Part shown: positions 1 to 8,967 of the stretch, one piece after another | How positions within the stretch are numbered: position 1 is the stretch's first letter | Layout: the number at the start of each line of letters is the position of its first letter | Source of the DNA: Mucilaginibacter sp. | GTDB taxonomy: Bacteria > Bacteroidota > Bacteroidia > Sphingobacteriales > Sphingobacteriaceae | Direction of reading: 5' to 3' | Assembly (NCBI RefSeq): GCF_025362475.1 | Contig: NZ_JANYGH010000055.1 | Span: 244,691-308,690 of the forward strand | Length of the DNA: 64,000 nt | Position numbers and translations under genes: made by a program | The notes under the pieces: generated by a model | The model's database searches: none | What the model was told of the DNA's origin: nothing | The model's input: only the letters and a program-made list of their open reading frames with translations

Positions 1-4
1 CTTA

Positions 5-607
5 TTACTTAATGAGCTTTAATTTTTTTAACCATGTTTGAATTTCTGTCTCTGCCTGTTTTCCTTTCTCCCCTTCCATCACGAATAATATGCCGTCCCT
101 TTCTATTCCCCCCTTGATGGTAAAACCATCCAACACCGTACTGTTAGGACAGAATTCTTTTACGGTTTGGAAGGTGCTGCCAATGCCATAACCGGCATTA
201 GTATTAAAGGGGATGACAGTTTTGCCGCTCAGGTCATATTGCTTCAAAAAGCTTTTCATCGGTGGTGGAAGTTGCATGCCCCAGGTCGAAAAGCCAACAA
301 ATACCAAATCGTAGGATGACATGTTGTCAATCTTCGTTTTAAGCGGAGGTAGAAACCCGGATTCATTTTCCCGAACTACCTGGGCAACAATGGCCCGGTA
401 GTCTTCGGGATAAGGATTAACAAGTTCTAAAGCGACCAAATCTCCACCTACCTGCTTCTGAATGATCTGAGCGACAGCTTTAGTATTATTTGTCCGGGAC
501 AAGTATATGATAAGTATCTTTTTGGCGGAGATGGATTGCGCTTTTGAGCAGGCAGTTGTACCTGCTAAAGCAATCAAAAGCAAGAAAAAGATAATATTTC
601 TACACAT
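5..607 (-). CDS. Exported flavodoxin-family protein
   Basis: Flavodoxin-like FMN-binding protein of 200 residues. The N-terminus is a hydrophobic signal ending in Ala-Cys-Ser-Lys (residues 19-22), which could be a weak lipobox, so it may be a lipoprotein or secreted protein. After it, the strand ILIIYLSR and the following T/N-rich loop (residues 31-43) form the flavodoxin phosphate-binding loop. A second conserved block, VFVGFSTWGMQLPPPM near residues 103-118, is the W-G flavin loop seen in NAD(P)H-dependent flavodoxins. It lies in a same-strand run with an NTF2-like protein, a cupin and an aldo/keto reductase. A redox role outside the cytoplasm is inferred; electron partner unknown. Confidence 0.85.
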   Translation of the reverse strand: MCRNIIFFLLLIALAGTTACSKAQSISAKKILIIYLSRTNNTKAVAQIIQKQVGGDLVALELVNPYPEDYRAIVAQVVRENESGFLPPLKTKIDNMSSYDLVFVGFSTWGMQLPPPMKSFLKQYDLSGKTVIPFNTNAGYGIGSTFQTVKEFCPNSTVLDGFTIKGGIERDGILFVMEGEKGKQAETEIQTWLKKLKLIK

Positions 608-636
608 AAACCTGTCAATACCGGTTAATATTATTG

Positions 637-1116
637 CTATTTCATTTTAACAGGCCTAAGGAGCGTTGAAAAAGTGAGCGAACCCATCTTCCATTTGCCG
701 TTTTCTTTAAAGTATACCTCAGTCACCATAAACGCATGGGTTACTTCGTTTCCACCTACTACTGCCAGCAAATCGATATCATTTAAAAGGATGGCAGTAT
801 TACCGAAAATGTTTACAGACGCGCCATAAACCTCAGCTTTTTTATACCAAATCATCCCCCCTTTAATGGTATTTAGTTCCTGGGTCTTTCCCCAGCTCCC
901 TCCCATATGAACAAATACACAATTCTCAGCAAACAGTCCGTTTAAAGACTCTACATTTTTGTCTGCCATCCATGTCCATTTTGTTTTAGAGAGCTCAAGT
1001 ATTTCCTGTTCTTCTTTAGTTGTGCTTGTGCCTGGTGAATTTGGCAATTTAGCCTGCCCATATGATAGCTGGACAATGGCAACACATAGGAACATTCCGA
1101 TAATAGCTTTTTTCAT
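637..1116 (-). CDS. Secreted NTF2-like (DUF4440-type) protein
   Basis: Protein of 159 residues with a signal peptide (MKKAIIGMFLCVAIVQLSYGQ) followed by a SnoaL/DUF4440-like fold. An amphipathic helix, EEQEILELSKTKWTWMADKN, is followed by the typical LFAENCVFVHMGG strand and a C-terminal beta sheet (VTEVYFKENGKWKMGSLTFS). The family mixes small-molecule isomerases with proteins of unknown role, so no substrate can be named. It is 29 bp downstream of the cupin gene and probably co-transcribed with the cupin and reductase genes. Function is unknown; only the fold is supported. Confidence 0.8.
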   Translation of the reverse strand: MKKAIIGMFLCVAIVQLSYGQAKLPNSPGTSTTKEEQEILELSKTKWTWMADKNVESLNGLFAENCVFVHMGGSWGKTQELNTIKGGMIWYKKAEVYGASVNIFGNTAILLNDIDLLAVVGGNEVTHAFMVTEVYFKENGKWKMGSLTFSTLLRPVKMK

Positions 1117-1145
1117 AATCTTAGGTTTTAAGTTTTATATGTTGG

Positions 1146-1607
1146 TTAATTTTTAGCGCTGTTGTATTCCGCATCAGTTACCCGTTGCAGCCATACCGTT
1201 TTGTTCTTTGCACTGTTTGCACTTACTGCCAGATAGGTAAAGGCACTTTTGTGTGATGCGCCGTGCCAGTGTGCAATGCCAGGAAGACATTTAATGATAT
1301 CTCCTTTGTGAACCACCTTGATGGGTTTGCCTTTTTCCTGGTAATAACCTGTTCCTTCTGTGATCATCAGGATCTGCCCGGAGGGATGGATATGCCAGTC
1401 GAGTTTTGCTCCCGGTGCAAATGTTGCATTTGCTATAGCGATATCAATGGTACTGTCTGGTTTGTTGAGTTCAGTAAGCCAAACTGTTCCGGTATGATTA
1501 TTTACAGTTGCAATTTCGCCCTTTGGAAATATTGGAGTGTTTTGAGCCGCCGCACCGAACGTAATCCCGGTAGATAAAGAAATGGTAATCAACAGCATTT
1601 TTTTCAT
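1146..1607 (-). CDS. Secreted cupin-domain protein
   Basis: Single-domain cupin of 153 residues using the ATG at 1607. An upstream in-frame ATG at 1655 would overlap the reductase gene and put charged residues before the signal peptide (MKKMLLITISLSTGITFGAAAQ). The double-stranded beta-helix motifs are visible: W-H-I-H-P-S-G with a downstream glutamate (motif 1) and PGIAHWHG (motif 2), giving three or four histidines able to bind a metal. Cupins of this secreted type often sit next to aldo/keto reductases in Bacteroidota, as here. The substrate cannot be deduced. Confidence 0.85.
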   Translation of the reverse strand: MKKMLLITISLSTGITFGAAAQNTPIFPKGEIATVNNHTGTVWLTELNKPDSTIDIAIANATFAPGAKLDWHIHPSGQILMITEGTGYYQEKGKPIKVVHKGDIIKCLPGIAHWHGASHKSAFTYLAVSANSAKNKTVWLQRVTDAEYNSAKN

Positions 1608-1624
1608 GTTTTTATTCCGTTGTT

Positions 1625-2476
1625 TTAGTTTTCCAGTTTTCTTTCGCCCAGCCATTTCACCATCACCGGATCACGGTGATCAAAGAAACTGCTGGCATTA
1701 GTATTTAGCGTTTTGATTTTGTCCATCTCATCCGCGCTTAATTCAAAGTCGAGGCTATTTAAGTTTTCCGCCATCCGCTCTTTGCGTACTGATTTTGGAA
1801 TGGCAACAACGCCTCGTTGGGTTAGCCAGCGTAGGATCACCTGGGCAATTGATTTGTTATGCTTCTCGCCAATAGTTTTGAGCAATTCATTCTTAAAAAT
1901 ATCATTCTTGCCTTCTGCGAACGGCCCCCAGGATTCTATCTGGACATTATTCTCTTTCATGAACAGTTGCGTATCATATTGCTGGTGGAACGGGTGGGTT
2001 TCTACCTGGTTAACAGCAGGAACGATCTCATTGTGAATGATCAGATCAATCAATCGGTCAGGTTGAAAATTGCTAACGCCAATAGCTCTTACTTTACCTT
2101 CTCTATAAAGCGCTTCCATCGCGCGCCATTCACCATAAACATCGCCGTAAGGCTGATGGATCAGGTAGAGGTCGAGGTAATCCAGCTGAAGCTTCTTTAA
2201 TGAATTTTCAAAAGCTTTTTTAGTCCCTTCGTAGCCGTCAGACTGTATCCAAAGCTTGGTTGTAATAAACAGATCTTCCCTGGCCACACCGCTACGCCTG
2301 ATTGCTTTGCCCACTGCTTCTTCATTCGTATAAGATTGAGCAGTATCGATCAATCGATAGCCAGTTTCAATCGCATCCACCACACTTCTTTCACATTCTG
2401 CCAGGTCATTCACCTGGAATACGCCAAATCCTAAGATTGGCATTTCGACGCCGTTATTTAATTTTACCTTTTGCAT
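1625..2476 (-). CDS. Aldo/keto reductase
   Basis: Cytosolic NADPH-dependent aldo/keto reductase of 283 residues, the normal length for the diketogluconate-reductase (AKR5) type. The catalytic tetrad is complete: Asp44 and Tyr49 in DTAQSY, Lys74 in TTKLW and His107 in LIHQP. The C-terminal coenzyme-binding segment (VVAIPKSVRKERMAEN) is present. It is divergent from an AraC regulator, which may control it together with the cupin, NTF2-like and flavodoxin genes downstream on the same strand. A likely role is reducing a small aldehyde or ketone; the physiological substrate is not visible. Confidence 0.92.
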   Translation of the reverse strand: MQKVKLNNGVEMPILGFGVFQVNDLAECERSVVDAIETGYRLIDTAQSYTNEEAVGKAIRRSGVAREDLFITTKLWIQSDGYEGTKKAFENSLKKLQLDYLDLYLIHQPYGDVYGEWRAMEALYREGKVRAIGVSNFQPDRLIDLIIHNEIVPAVNQVETHPFHQQYDTQLFMKENNVQIESWGPFAEGKNDIFKNELLKTIGEKHNKSIAQVILRWLTQRGVVAIPKSVRKERMAENLNSLDFELSADEMDKIKTLNTNASSFFDHRDPVMVKWLGERKLEN

Positions 2477-2630
2477 GTTTTTCTTTGAGCTAACTTATAC
2501 AAAGGTCATGCGTTTTATCGACCCCGATAGGATATAGATTACGGGTATTTCTACCATTATTACTGATTTTGGTAAAGTTGCTGCCAATGCATTGATTAAT
2601 AATGTAAATTCGAATTAAAAGAAAGCGATT

Positions 2631-3527
2631 ATGGACAGTATGCGACGTTTTAACACCATAAGTGAATATAATACATTCAATAATAACGAAACTAAGCACC
2701 CATTAATTAGCGTCGTCGACCTGTCAAAGGCTGCCCGCAGGCAGGGTTCGCAAATGTACTTTGGCTTTTACATTGTGTTTTTAAAAGATGTAAAATGTGG
2801 TGACCTCGTATATGGCAGAAATACTTACGATTACCAGGAAGGGACATTGGTATTGATGGCACCGGGTCAGGTGGCAGGGGTCAATAGTAATGGCGAATAC
2901 TACCAACCCAAAGGATATGCGCTTGTATTTCACCCTGATCTGATGCATGGTACAACGCTGGGCCGGCGAATCCAGGAATATTCCTTTTTTGGTTACCAGT
3001 CAAACGAAGCATTGCACTTATCTGAACGGGAAAGAAATATCGTTTTGGATTGTTTTTCGAAGATAGATTACGAACTGGAGCGTGGTGTAGATAAGCATAG
3101 CAAGCGCCTGATCGTATCCAATATTGAACTTTTTTTAGACTATTGTGTTCGTTTCTATGAAAGGCAGTTCATCACCCGCGACCATGTGCTGCATGGGGTG
3201 TTGGAAAGTTTTGAAAACCTATTAAATAATTATTTCGCGTCGGATAAACCTGAAACCAACGGTCTGCCTTCAGTTGCTTATTGCGCTGATGAATTGAATT
3301 TGTCAGCAAATTATTTTGGCGATTTGGTAAAAAAAGAAACTGGCAAAACCGCGCAGGAATATATACAGTTTAAACTCATAAACATGGCCAAAGAAAAGAT
3401 CTTTGATGGCAATAAGACTGTTAATCAGGTTGCTCTTGAACTGGGGTTTAAATATCCTCAGCATTTTACAAGATTGTTTAAGAAACGGGTTGGGCAAACC
3501 CCGCATGAGTATCGCAAAATGAATTAA
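2631..3527 (+). CDS. AraC-family transcriptional regulator
   Basis: 298-residue regulator with an N-terminal cupin-like sensory half and a C-terminal AraC double helix-turn-helix (about residues 205-298). The second HTH carries the classic signature NQVALELGFKYPQHFTRLFKKRVGQTP. It is transcribed divergently from the aldo/keto reductase with 154 bp between the two start codons, the usual arrangement for a local activator. A strong hairpin with a T-tract follows the gene (3612-3642), so read-through into the molybdenum hydroxylase operon should be limited. The inducer is unknown. Confidence 0.9.
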   Translation: MDSMRRFNTISEYNTFNNNETKHPLISVVDLSKAARRQGSQMYFGFYIVFLKDVKCGDLVYGRNTYDYQEGTLVLMAPGQVAGVNSNGEYYQPKGYALVFHPDLMHGTTLGRRIQEYSFFGYQSNEALHLSERERNIVLDCFSKIDYELERGVDKHSKRLIVSNIELFLDYCVRFYERQFITRDHVLHGVLESFENLLNNYFASDKPETNGLPSVAYCADELNLSANYFGDLVKKETGKTAQEYIQFKLINMAKEKIFDGNKTVNQVALELGFKYPQHFTRLFKKRVGQTPHEYRKMN

Positions 3528-3561
3528 AAATTATGGCGTATTCCATCATAGCCCGGGAGGC

Positions 3562-3584
3562 ATCACCAACATGAGACTGGTGAT
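3562..3584. repeat. Hairpin downstream of the AraC gene
   Basis: Inverted repeat ATCACCA (3562-3568) / TGGTGAT (3578-3584) with a 9-base loop. It lies between the AraC stop codon and the stronger terminator at 3612. It may be part of a compound 3' end structure; no T-tract of its own. Confidence 0.5.
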
Positions 3585-3611
3585 TTAGTTGATTACCTTA
3601 TTATGGTAACG

Positions 3612-3642
3612 GCGTTCCGGTTTGAGAGCCGGAGCGCTTTTT
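3612..3642 (+). terminator. Intrinsic terminator
   Basis: GCGTTCCGG (3612-3620) pairs with CCGGAGCGC (3629-3637) across an 8-base loop, with one G-U pair in RNA, and is followed at once by TTTTT (3638-3642). This is a textbook Rho-independent terminator for the AraC gene. It sits only 30 bp upstream of the 2Fe-2S subunit start, so it could also act as an attenuator if transcription of the hydroxylase operon begins upstream of it. Confidence 0.85.
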
Positions 3643-3672
3643 AAACGATAGATAACTGAATTAAATAGACTT

Positions 3673-4146
3673 ATGATCACAATTACAGTAAACGGGAAAC
3701 AGCACCAGGTCGATGCTGATCCTAACATGCCGTTACTATGGGTAATCAGGGATGTCATCGGCCTAACCGGCACTAAATATGGTTGCGGTGTAGCGCAATG
3801 CGGGGCCTGCGTTGTACATTTGAATGGTGACGCTGTACGTTCCTGCGTTACAAAATTAAGCCGTGCGGCAGGCCAGCAAGTAATTACGATTGAAGGCCTG
3901 TCAGAAAATAATAACCACCCTGCGCAGGTGGCATGGAACGAAGAAAATGTACCGCAATGTGGTTATTGCCACTCAGGACAAATTATGTCGGCTGCGGTTT
4001 TGTTAAAAGAAAACTCCAATCCCAGCGATGCTGATATTGATAGCGCCATGGCAGGTAATATCTGTCGTTGCGGAACCTACCAACGTATTCGTAAGGCCAT
4101 ACATTTAGCTGCTGAGTTGCAGAGAAAGGAAGCTGCAAGCAAATGA
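3673..4146 (+). CDS. 2Fe-2S subunit of a molybdenum hydroxylase (IorA-like)
   Basis: Small iron-sulfur subunit of the xanthine dehydrogenase family, 157 residues, the usual size for the isoquinoline 1-oxidoreductase alpha type. The N-terminal plant-ferredoxin domain has Cys38, Cys43, Cys46 and Cys58. The C-terminal four-helix domain has Cys96, Cys99, Cys131 and Cys133 in CGYC and CRC motifs. The protein passes electrons from the molybdopterin subunit to a cytochrome acceptor. It overlaps the next gene by four bases (ATGA), which implies translational coupling in a three-gene operon with the cytochrome and Mo subunit. Confidence 0.95.
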   Translation: MITITVNGKQHQVDADPNMPLLWVIRDVIGLTGTKYGCGVAQCGACVVHLNGDAVRSCVTKLSRAAGQQVITIEGLSENNNHPAQVAWNEENVPQCGYCHSGQIMSAAVLLKENSNPSDADIDSAMAGNICRCGTYQRIRKAIHLAAELQRKEAASK

Positions 4147-4778
4147 AACATCAAATAAAAATTCCGGTGAAAGCATTCGCTGTGGTCAGCGTTCTGCTGA
4201 TGACGGTCGGTATCATGGCGTTTGCGCTCCATAGCGATGACAAAAAAAGCAAGGTGCATGCATCAATGCTGCCAGTTGTAAAAAAGGATAGCATAGCATC
4301 CGTTAAGGCATTTAAACAAGTATATACGGTGCTGACGAGTGCCCGATGTATGAACTGTCACCCGTCTGGCAACATTCCTTTGCAGGGAGACGACAGTCAT
4401 CTGCATACCATGTCTCCCCAAAGAGGAATTGATGGTAAGGGTGTATACGCCATGAAATGTTCCAATTGCCACCAGCCTACCAATACCCCCGGCTTACATA
4501 CTCCTCCCGGTAATCCCAACTGGCACCTGCCACCGGCAAATATGAAGATGGTTTTCCAGGGCCGCACACCGCGCCAATTGGCTGAGCAATTGATAGATCC
4601 AAAACAAAACGGCCACAAAGACTTGAAAAAGCTGATTGAACACGCAGATGATGGCCTGGTACTTTCGGGTTGGAACCCTGGCGAAGGACGCAAATTGCCA
4701 CCTATGAGCCACGCGGCATTTAAAAAAGCGTGGATCACCTGGCTTACAACAGGTGCGTATGCACCCAAAGGGAAATAA
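4143..4778 (+). CDS. Diheme c-type cytochrome partner of the Mo hydroxylase
   Basis: 211-residue protein with an uncleaved or cleaved N-terminal membrane segment (residues 9-29) and two CXXCH heme-attachment sites, Cys69-His73 (CMNCH) and Cys106-His110 (CSNCH). It lies between the 2Fe-2S and Mo subunit genes and is sometimes labelled an isoquinoline 1-oxidoreductase subunit in databases. The inferred role is accepting electrons from the 2Fe-2S subunit on the periplasmic side and feeding the respiratory chain, so that the enzyme works without FAD. Sequence between the heme sites is unusually rich in His, Pro and Gly. Confidence 0.88.
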   Translation: MKHQIKIPVKAFAVVSVLLMTVGIMAFALHSDDKKSKVHASMLPVVKKDSIASVKAFKQVYTVLTSARCMNCHPSGNIPLQGDDSHLHTMSPQRGIDGKGVYAMKCSNCHQPTNTPGLHTPPGNPNWHLPPANMKMVFQGRTPRQLAEQLIDPKQNGHKDLKKLIEHADDGLVLSGWNPGEGRKLPPMSHAAFKKAWITWLTTGAYAPKGK

Positions 4779-4810
4779 GAACGATTTATTTACACTTAAC
4801 TCAATACCTT

Positions 4811-6967
4811 ATGAGTACAAGTAACATATCAAGAAGAAACTTTTTAAGGGCCGCCGGCCTTACCGGAACAGCTCTTTTTGTCGGTCTTTACTTCTCTTCA
4901 AACGCTGAAGAAGCTAAACTTGCTACCGCCGATTCTGCGATGGCTTCGGATATAGAGATGAATGCCTGGATACATATTGACACAAATGGCAAGGTTACCA
5001 TATTCAGCCACCGCGCTGAGATGGGCCAGGGTGCTTACCAATCCGTCCCGCAAATCGTGGCAGAAGAGCTGGAAGTCAATTTGAAGGACATCAATATCCG
5101 CTTTGCGCAGGGCAACCGGGAGAAATACGGTAATCAGGTAACCGGTGGCAGTTCGACCATTCGTGGGTCCTATAAAAATTTACTTAAATTAGGTGCATCA
5201 GCGCGTGTAATGCTCATTTCGGCGGCTGCCGCAAAGTGGAGTGTACCAACATCAGAATGTTATGCACAGTCAGGACACGTGCTACATCGTCCTTCAGGCA
5301 AAAAATTCCATTACGGCGAGTTGGTAGAAGCCGCATCAAAACTGGAAGCTCCTAAAGATATTGTGTTGAAAAACAGATCGGATTATAAATTGATCGGGAA
5401 ACCGCTGGCAAGGCTGGATACCCCCTTGAAAACGAATGGTGTCGCAGTATTCGGGCTGGATTTTAAACTCCCGGGCATGTTGTACGCTGTCGTTGAGCGA
5501 AACCCGCGATTGCGCGGAAAGCTCAAATCTTTTGATGCCAGTGCGGCACTGAAAGTTCCCGGCGTAAAAAAAGTGTTTAAGATACAAACCGGAGTATTTC
5601 AAACATTCAGGGATGGTGTTGCTGTGGTGGCTGATAGCACCTGGGCTGCCATACAGGGTCGAAAAGCATTAACGATTGAATGGGACGACACCGGATTTGA
5701 CCACGTGAACACCGCCGACATTTACAAAAAGCAAAACGAGCTTATCAATAATGAAGAAGGCTTATCCGCAAGAAAACAGGGTGATCCTGATTCGATATTA
5801 AGCGCTGCTACCCAAAAGCTGGATGTTGTTTATGAAACGCCTTACCAATCACATAGCGCGATGGAGCCACTGAATTGTGTTGCTTTTTATCAAGCGGACA
5901 AGTTGGAGATCTGGGGACCGATACAGGCGCCAGAATGGGTACAGGATTACATCTGCGCACAATTCAAGTTACCGAAAGAAAAAGTAATTGTTAATATGAC
6001 CTTTTTAGGCGGAGGTTTCGGGAGAAAAGCATTCATGGATTATCCGCATGAGGCTTGCTTGATTTCTAAAGAAACCGGTACGCCTGTGCAGGTAGTATGG
6101 ACAAGAGAGGACGATATGACACAGGGCCCCTATAGGGCCGGGATAACTTACCGGTGCCAGGGAGCGATTCAGGACGGTCAAATCAGCGCACTCAAATTCA
6201 GAATGGCCGGGCAGAATATCGGGCACTGGCAGGGTGCACCGAAAGATAAGCCCAACCGCAGTACCACTGAAGGATTTCTTGCTCCTTATTATAAAAGCAT
6301 CCAGCATATAAGTTTCTCGGATATACCTTTTGAAACGCCCATCCCGAACGTATGGTGGCGGTCGGTTTATGCTTCTACCAATGGTTTTGCTTTTGAAAGC
6401 CTGCTTAACGAAATGGCCCATCTCGCAAAAAAAGACCCTCTTGATTTCAGAAGGGCATATTTAAGGGAAGAGCGGGAACAGAAACTGATCGATAAATTAG
6501 AGGAAGTTTCTGGTTGGAAATCTAAAAAGAATGGTGACGGATTCGGGGTAGCGATTACCGAATGTTTTTCAACCACCGTTGGCCAGATCGTTAAAGTTTC
6601 ACGAAAAGCCGACGGGAAAATTAGAATCGATCAGGTATGGGCGGTGGTAGACTGTGGTTGGTACGTAAACCCCGATATCATCCATGCCCAGGTAGAAGGT
6701 TCGGTATTGATGGCGCTTGGTGCTGCTACTACTCATCAGATTACCTTCAAAGATGGTTTGGTAGAACAACGAAATTTTTATAATTATCCAATGCCAAGAA
6801 TCAATGATATGCCATTGTTGGAGGTACACATTATGGAGAATGATGCAAATGCCGGCGGTGTTGGTGAACCGGGGCTACCACCATTTGCACCGGCACTGAC
6901 GGCTGCCATTTTTGATCTGACGGGTAAACGGATAAGGAAACTGCCATTTGATATGAGCAACATTTAA
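4811..6967 (+). CDS. Molybdopterin-binding large subunit, xanthine dehydrogenase family (IorB-like)
   Basis: Catalytic Mo subunit of 718 residues. I chose the ATG at 4811 because it starts a twin-arginine signal (SRRNFLRAAGLTG, residues 7-19); an earlier in-frame ATG at 4730 lies inside the cytochrome gene. Conserved Mo-hydroxylase blocks include the MGQGAYQ segment near residue 75, GGGFGRKAF in the middle and GGVGEPG near the C-terminus, whose Glu686 matches the catalytic base. The signal implies export of the folded cofactor enzyme by Tat. The likely reaction is hydroxylation of an aldehyde or N-heterocycle; the substrate is not known. No FAD subunit or MoCo insertion factor is visible nearby. 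Confidence 0.93.
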   Translation: MSTSNISRRNFLRAAGLTGTALFVGLYFSSNAEEAKLATADSAMASDIEMNAWIHIDTNGKVTIFSHRAEMGQGAYQSVPQIVAEELEVNLKDINIRFAQGNREKYGNQVTGGSSTIRGSYKNLLKLGASARVMLISAAAAKWSVPTSECYAQSGHVLHRPSGKKFHYGELVEAASKLEAPKDIVLKNRSDYKLIGKPLARLDTPLKTNGVAVFGLDFKLPGMLYAVVERNPRLRGKLKSFDASAALKVPGVKKVFKIQTGVFQTFRDGVAVVADSTWAAIQGRKALTIEWDDTGFDHVNTADIYKKQNELINNEEGLSARKQGDPDSILSAATQKLDVVYETPYQSHSAMEPLNCVAFYQADKLEIWGPIQAPEWVQDYICAQFKLPKEKVIVNMTFLGGGFGRKAFMDYPHEACLISKETGTPVQVVWTREDDMTQGPYRAGITYRCQGAIQDGQISALKFRMAGQNIGHWQGAPKDKPNRSTTEGFLAPYYKSIQHISFSDIPFETPIPNVWWRSVYASTNGFAFESLLNEMAHLAKKDPLDFRRAYLREEREQKLIDKLEEVSGWKSKKNGDGFGVAITECFSTTVGQIVKVSRKADGKIRIDQVWAVVDCGWYVNPDIIHAQVEGSVLMALGAATTHQITFKDGLVEQRNFYNYPMPRINDMPLLEVHIMENDANAGGVGEPGLPPFAPALTAAIFDLTGKRIRKLPFDMSNI

Positions 6968-7023
6968 GGTGGTTAAATGAAAGAATGAATTTACCTGAAA
7001 GGCAATGGCGACACAATTCATGG

Positions 7024-7073
7024 GGCTTACTAAAAGGGATTTGATATATTAATAAAACTAATGAGGGTAAGCC
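7024..7073. repeat. Inverted repeat between convergent genes
   Basis: GGCTTAC (7024-7030) and GTAAGCC (7067-7073) form a 7-bp stem with a 36-base loop between the convergent Mo-subunit and epoxide-hydrolase genes. It is a possible bidirectional terminator, but there is no clear T-tract on either strand. Confidence 0.35.
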
Positions 7074-7098
7074 AATGACATCGCCGCTCCCACTAGGA

Positions 7099-8379
7099 TT
7101 AACGAATGGATTTGAATGCTGCACGCATCTCCTGAACAAACAGTTGGGGTTCTCCCCATGCGGCAAAATGTCCGCCCCGGTCAACTTCATTGTAATAGAT
7201 GAGGTTTTTATAAGCACGGCGTGCCCAGCTTTCCGGAGAAGCATAAACGTCGTTCGGAAATGTGGTAACCGCTACCGGGATAGTAATCTGATCAGATTTC
7301 ATTACACTTGCACTAATAATACTATTGTTTCGGTTTTCCCAATAAATTTGGGCGGAAGAAGAAGCCGTATTGGTTAACCAGTAAAGCGAAATATCATCAA
7401 GCACCTGATCTTTGGTTGGCAGCTGTTTGGGATCATTGCCATAAGACCAGTCATCGAAGCCGGGATGTAAAAAAATCCATGAAGCAAGACCTATCGGTGA
7501 ATCTGTTAAACCATAGCTTACTCCCTGGGGTCTTCGCTCCATTGTTGTTTTATAGATAAACCCACCGGTCTTAATTGCATTGCTAAGGTGTTGGAAAGCT
7601 GCACTTTCCTTTTCAGAAAAGCCTGCAGGTATAGTATTGCCTCCCAAAGCCATTGCTGCCTCAATAGGTAACGTTGCCGGTAAATTACTGTGAATACCCA
7701 ATAAGCCATTTGGCGCCTGCAGTGCCATAGCTTGGACAATACCCGCGCCCCAGTCTCCACCCTGAGCGACATAACGCTTGTATCCCAGGCGTTCCATCAG
7801 CACAATCCAGGCCTTCGCAATACGATCATTATTCCAGCCTTCCGTGGCCGGTTTGCCAGAAAAGCCAAATCCGGGCAATGAAGGTATAATAACATCGAAA
7901 GCATCTTCTGCTTTTCCTCCATAGGCGGTCGGGTTGGTCAGCGGTTCAATAACATCTATAAATTCAAAAACTGATCCGGGCCAGCCATGGCTTAAAATAA
8001 GCGGCATTGCATTTTTATGTTTTGATTTGACGTGGATAAAATGGATATCGACACCGTCAATTTTGGTTTTAAACTGTGGATACGCATTTAATTTAGCTTC
8101 CGCCTTTCTCCAGTCATAGGCTGTTCCCCAATACCTGGCAAGCTCCTGCAGCTTGGCAAGCTTCGCGCCCTGTGAGGCATCTTCCACAAGTTCTTTTCCC
8201 GGCCATTTTGTAGCTGCAATACGCTGGCGAAGGTCTCTGACATCGCTATCGGAAATATTTACCTTAAATGGCCGTATACTCTCGTCAGTTTTTGATTTGC
8301 CCTGTGCGACAGCGGTAGCAACTTGCATCATCAATACTCCGGTAGCTACCATTCGGGCAATATTATTTAGCATCTTCAT
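7099..8379 (-). CDS. Secreted epoxide hydrolase (EHN plus alpha/beta hydrolase)
   Basis: 426-residue protein with a signal peptide (first ~26 residues, ending TAVAQ), an N-terminal epoxide-hydrolase lid domain (EHN, about residues 36-140) and an alpha/beta hydrolase core. The oxyanion segment HGWPGS, the nucleophile block QGGDWG (Asp nucleophile) and the late GGHFAAWGEP block (His base) are all present, so the triad looks intact. Juvenile-hormone-type epoxide hydrolases have this layout. Export suggests action on an external epoxide. It is convergent with the Mo hydroxylase operon and probably monocistronic. Confidence 0.9.
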   Translation of the reverse strand: MKMLNNIARMVATGVLMMQVATAVAQGKSKTDESIRPFKVNISDSDVRDLRQRIAATKWPGKELVEDASQGAKLAKLQELARYWGTAYDWRKAEAKLNAYPQFKTKIDGVDIHFIHVKSKHKNAMPLILSHGWPGSVFEFIDVIEPLTNPTAYGGKAEDAFDVIIPSLPGFGFSGKPATEGWNNDRIAKAWIVLMERLGYKRYVAQGGDWGAGIVQAMALQAPNGLLGIHSNLPATLPIEAAMALGGNTIPAGFSEKESAAFQHLSNAIKTGGFIYKTTMERRPQGVSYGLTDSPIGLASWIFLHPGFDDWSYGNDPKQLPTKDQVLDDISLYWLTNTASSSAQIYWENRNNSIISASVMKSDQITIPVAVTTFPNDVYASPESWARRAYKNLIYYNEVDRGGHFAAWGEPQLFVQEMRAAFKSIR

Positions 8380-8427
8380 TTATTGTTGTATTTCAATTAT
8401 TAACTGTTTCTGTTCCGATTTCTAACG

Positions 8428-8457
8428 CAAAGGTAGTATCGTAGGGACGGAACGATA
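8428..8457 (-). promoter_or_regulatory. Candidate promoter with operator-like repeat for the epoxide hydrolase
   Basis: On the minus strand TACCTTTG (8435 to 8428) is a perfect match to the Bacteroidota -7 element TAnnTTTG, about 50 bases upstream of the start codon. Just upstream, TATCGT (8437-8442) and ACGATA (8452-8457) form an inverted repeat across a 9-base spacer where a repressor or activator could bind. Confidence 0.5.
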
Positions 8458-8919
8458 AGGATAACATAGCTGAAGTAGGCAAAGTTATGGGCGAAACGGA
8501 CACGGACGGTGCTGACTTATATCGTAGCCTAAGGGTGATCTTAAATGGTATCATGATTAGTTATGCCGCTTATTCGGCAACGCAAATTTACCGCGTACAT
8601 GAGTGAAACGCTGGTAATCGGGGTACAAGATGAGGGGCAAAACTCCACTGTTCCGAGCGTTTTTAGGCACTGAAAGGAAAAAAATTGATCCCTTTAAAGA
8701 TACGGAGAAGTAAAAAGGAAATGAATGGCTATTAGTTTCTATATGCCCGCCTGGTAAGCACTTTGATGAAAGGGTCAGCAAAACTATAAATAAGGTGGCT
8801 TGCTCAATCGTTTACCGATTCAATCCCGGTTTTTACCGGTTTCCCGGAACGGTTAACCAGATTATACTGGTAGCCCTCCCATCCTGCGGTTAATTTCGTC
8901 CTGTCAACAAGCTGATCTT
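8458..8919. other. Intergenic region with no convincing gene
   Basis: About 460 bases between the divergent epoxide hydrolase and cyclase genes. A 74-codon minus-strand frame at 8557-8781 has no signal, domain or ribosome-site support and is not called. I see no repeats or RNA structures that I could defend. Confidence 0.5.
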
Positions 8920-8967
8920 ATGAGTAACCGCATAAAATGTTTTAAAAGCTTAATCGTCTATACTACC

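Noticed and set aside
4397..4768. Minus-strand frame overlapping the cytochrome gene
   Set aside because: Shadow of the real coding strand; the plus-strand frame has heme motifs and operon coupling.
8557..8781. 74-codon minus-strand frame in the intergenic region
   Set aside because: No recognisable domain, signal peptide or start context; likely random.
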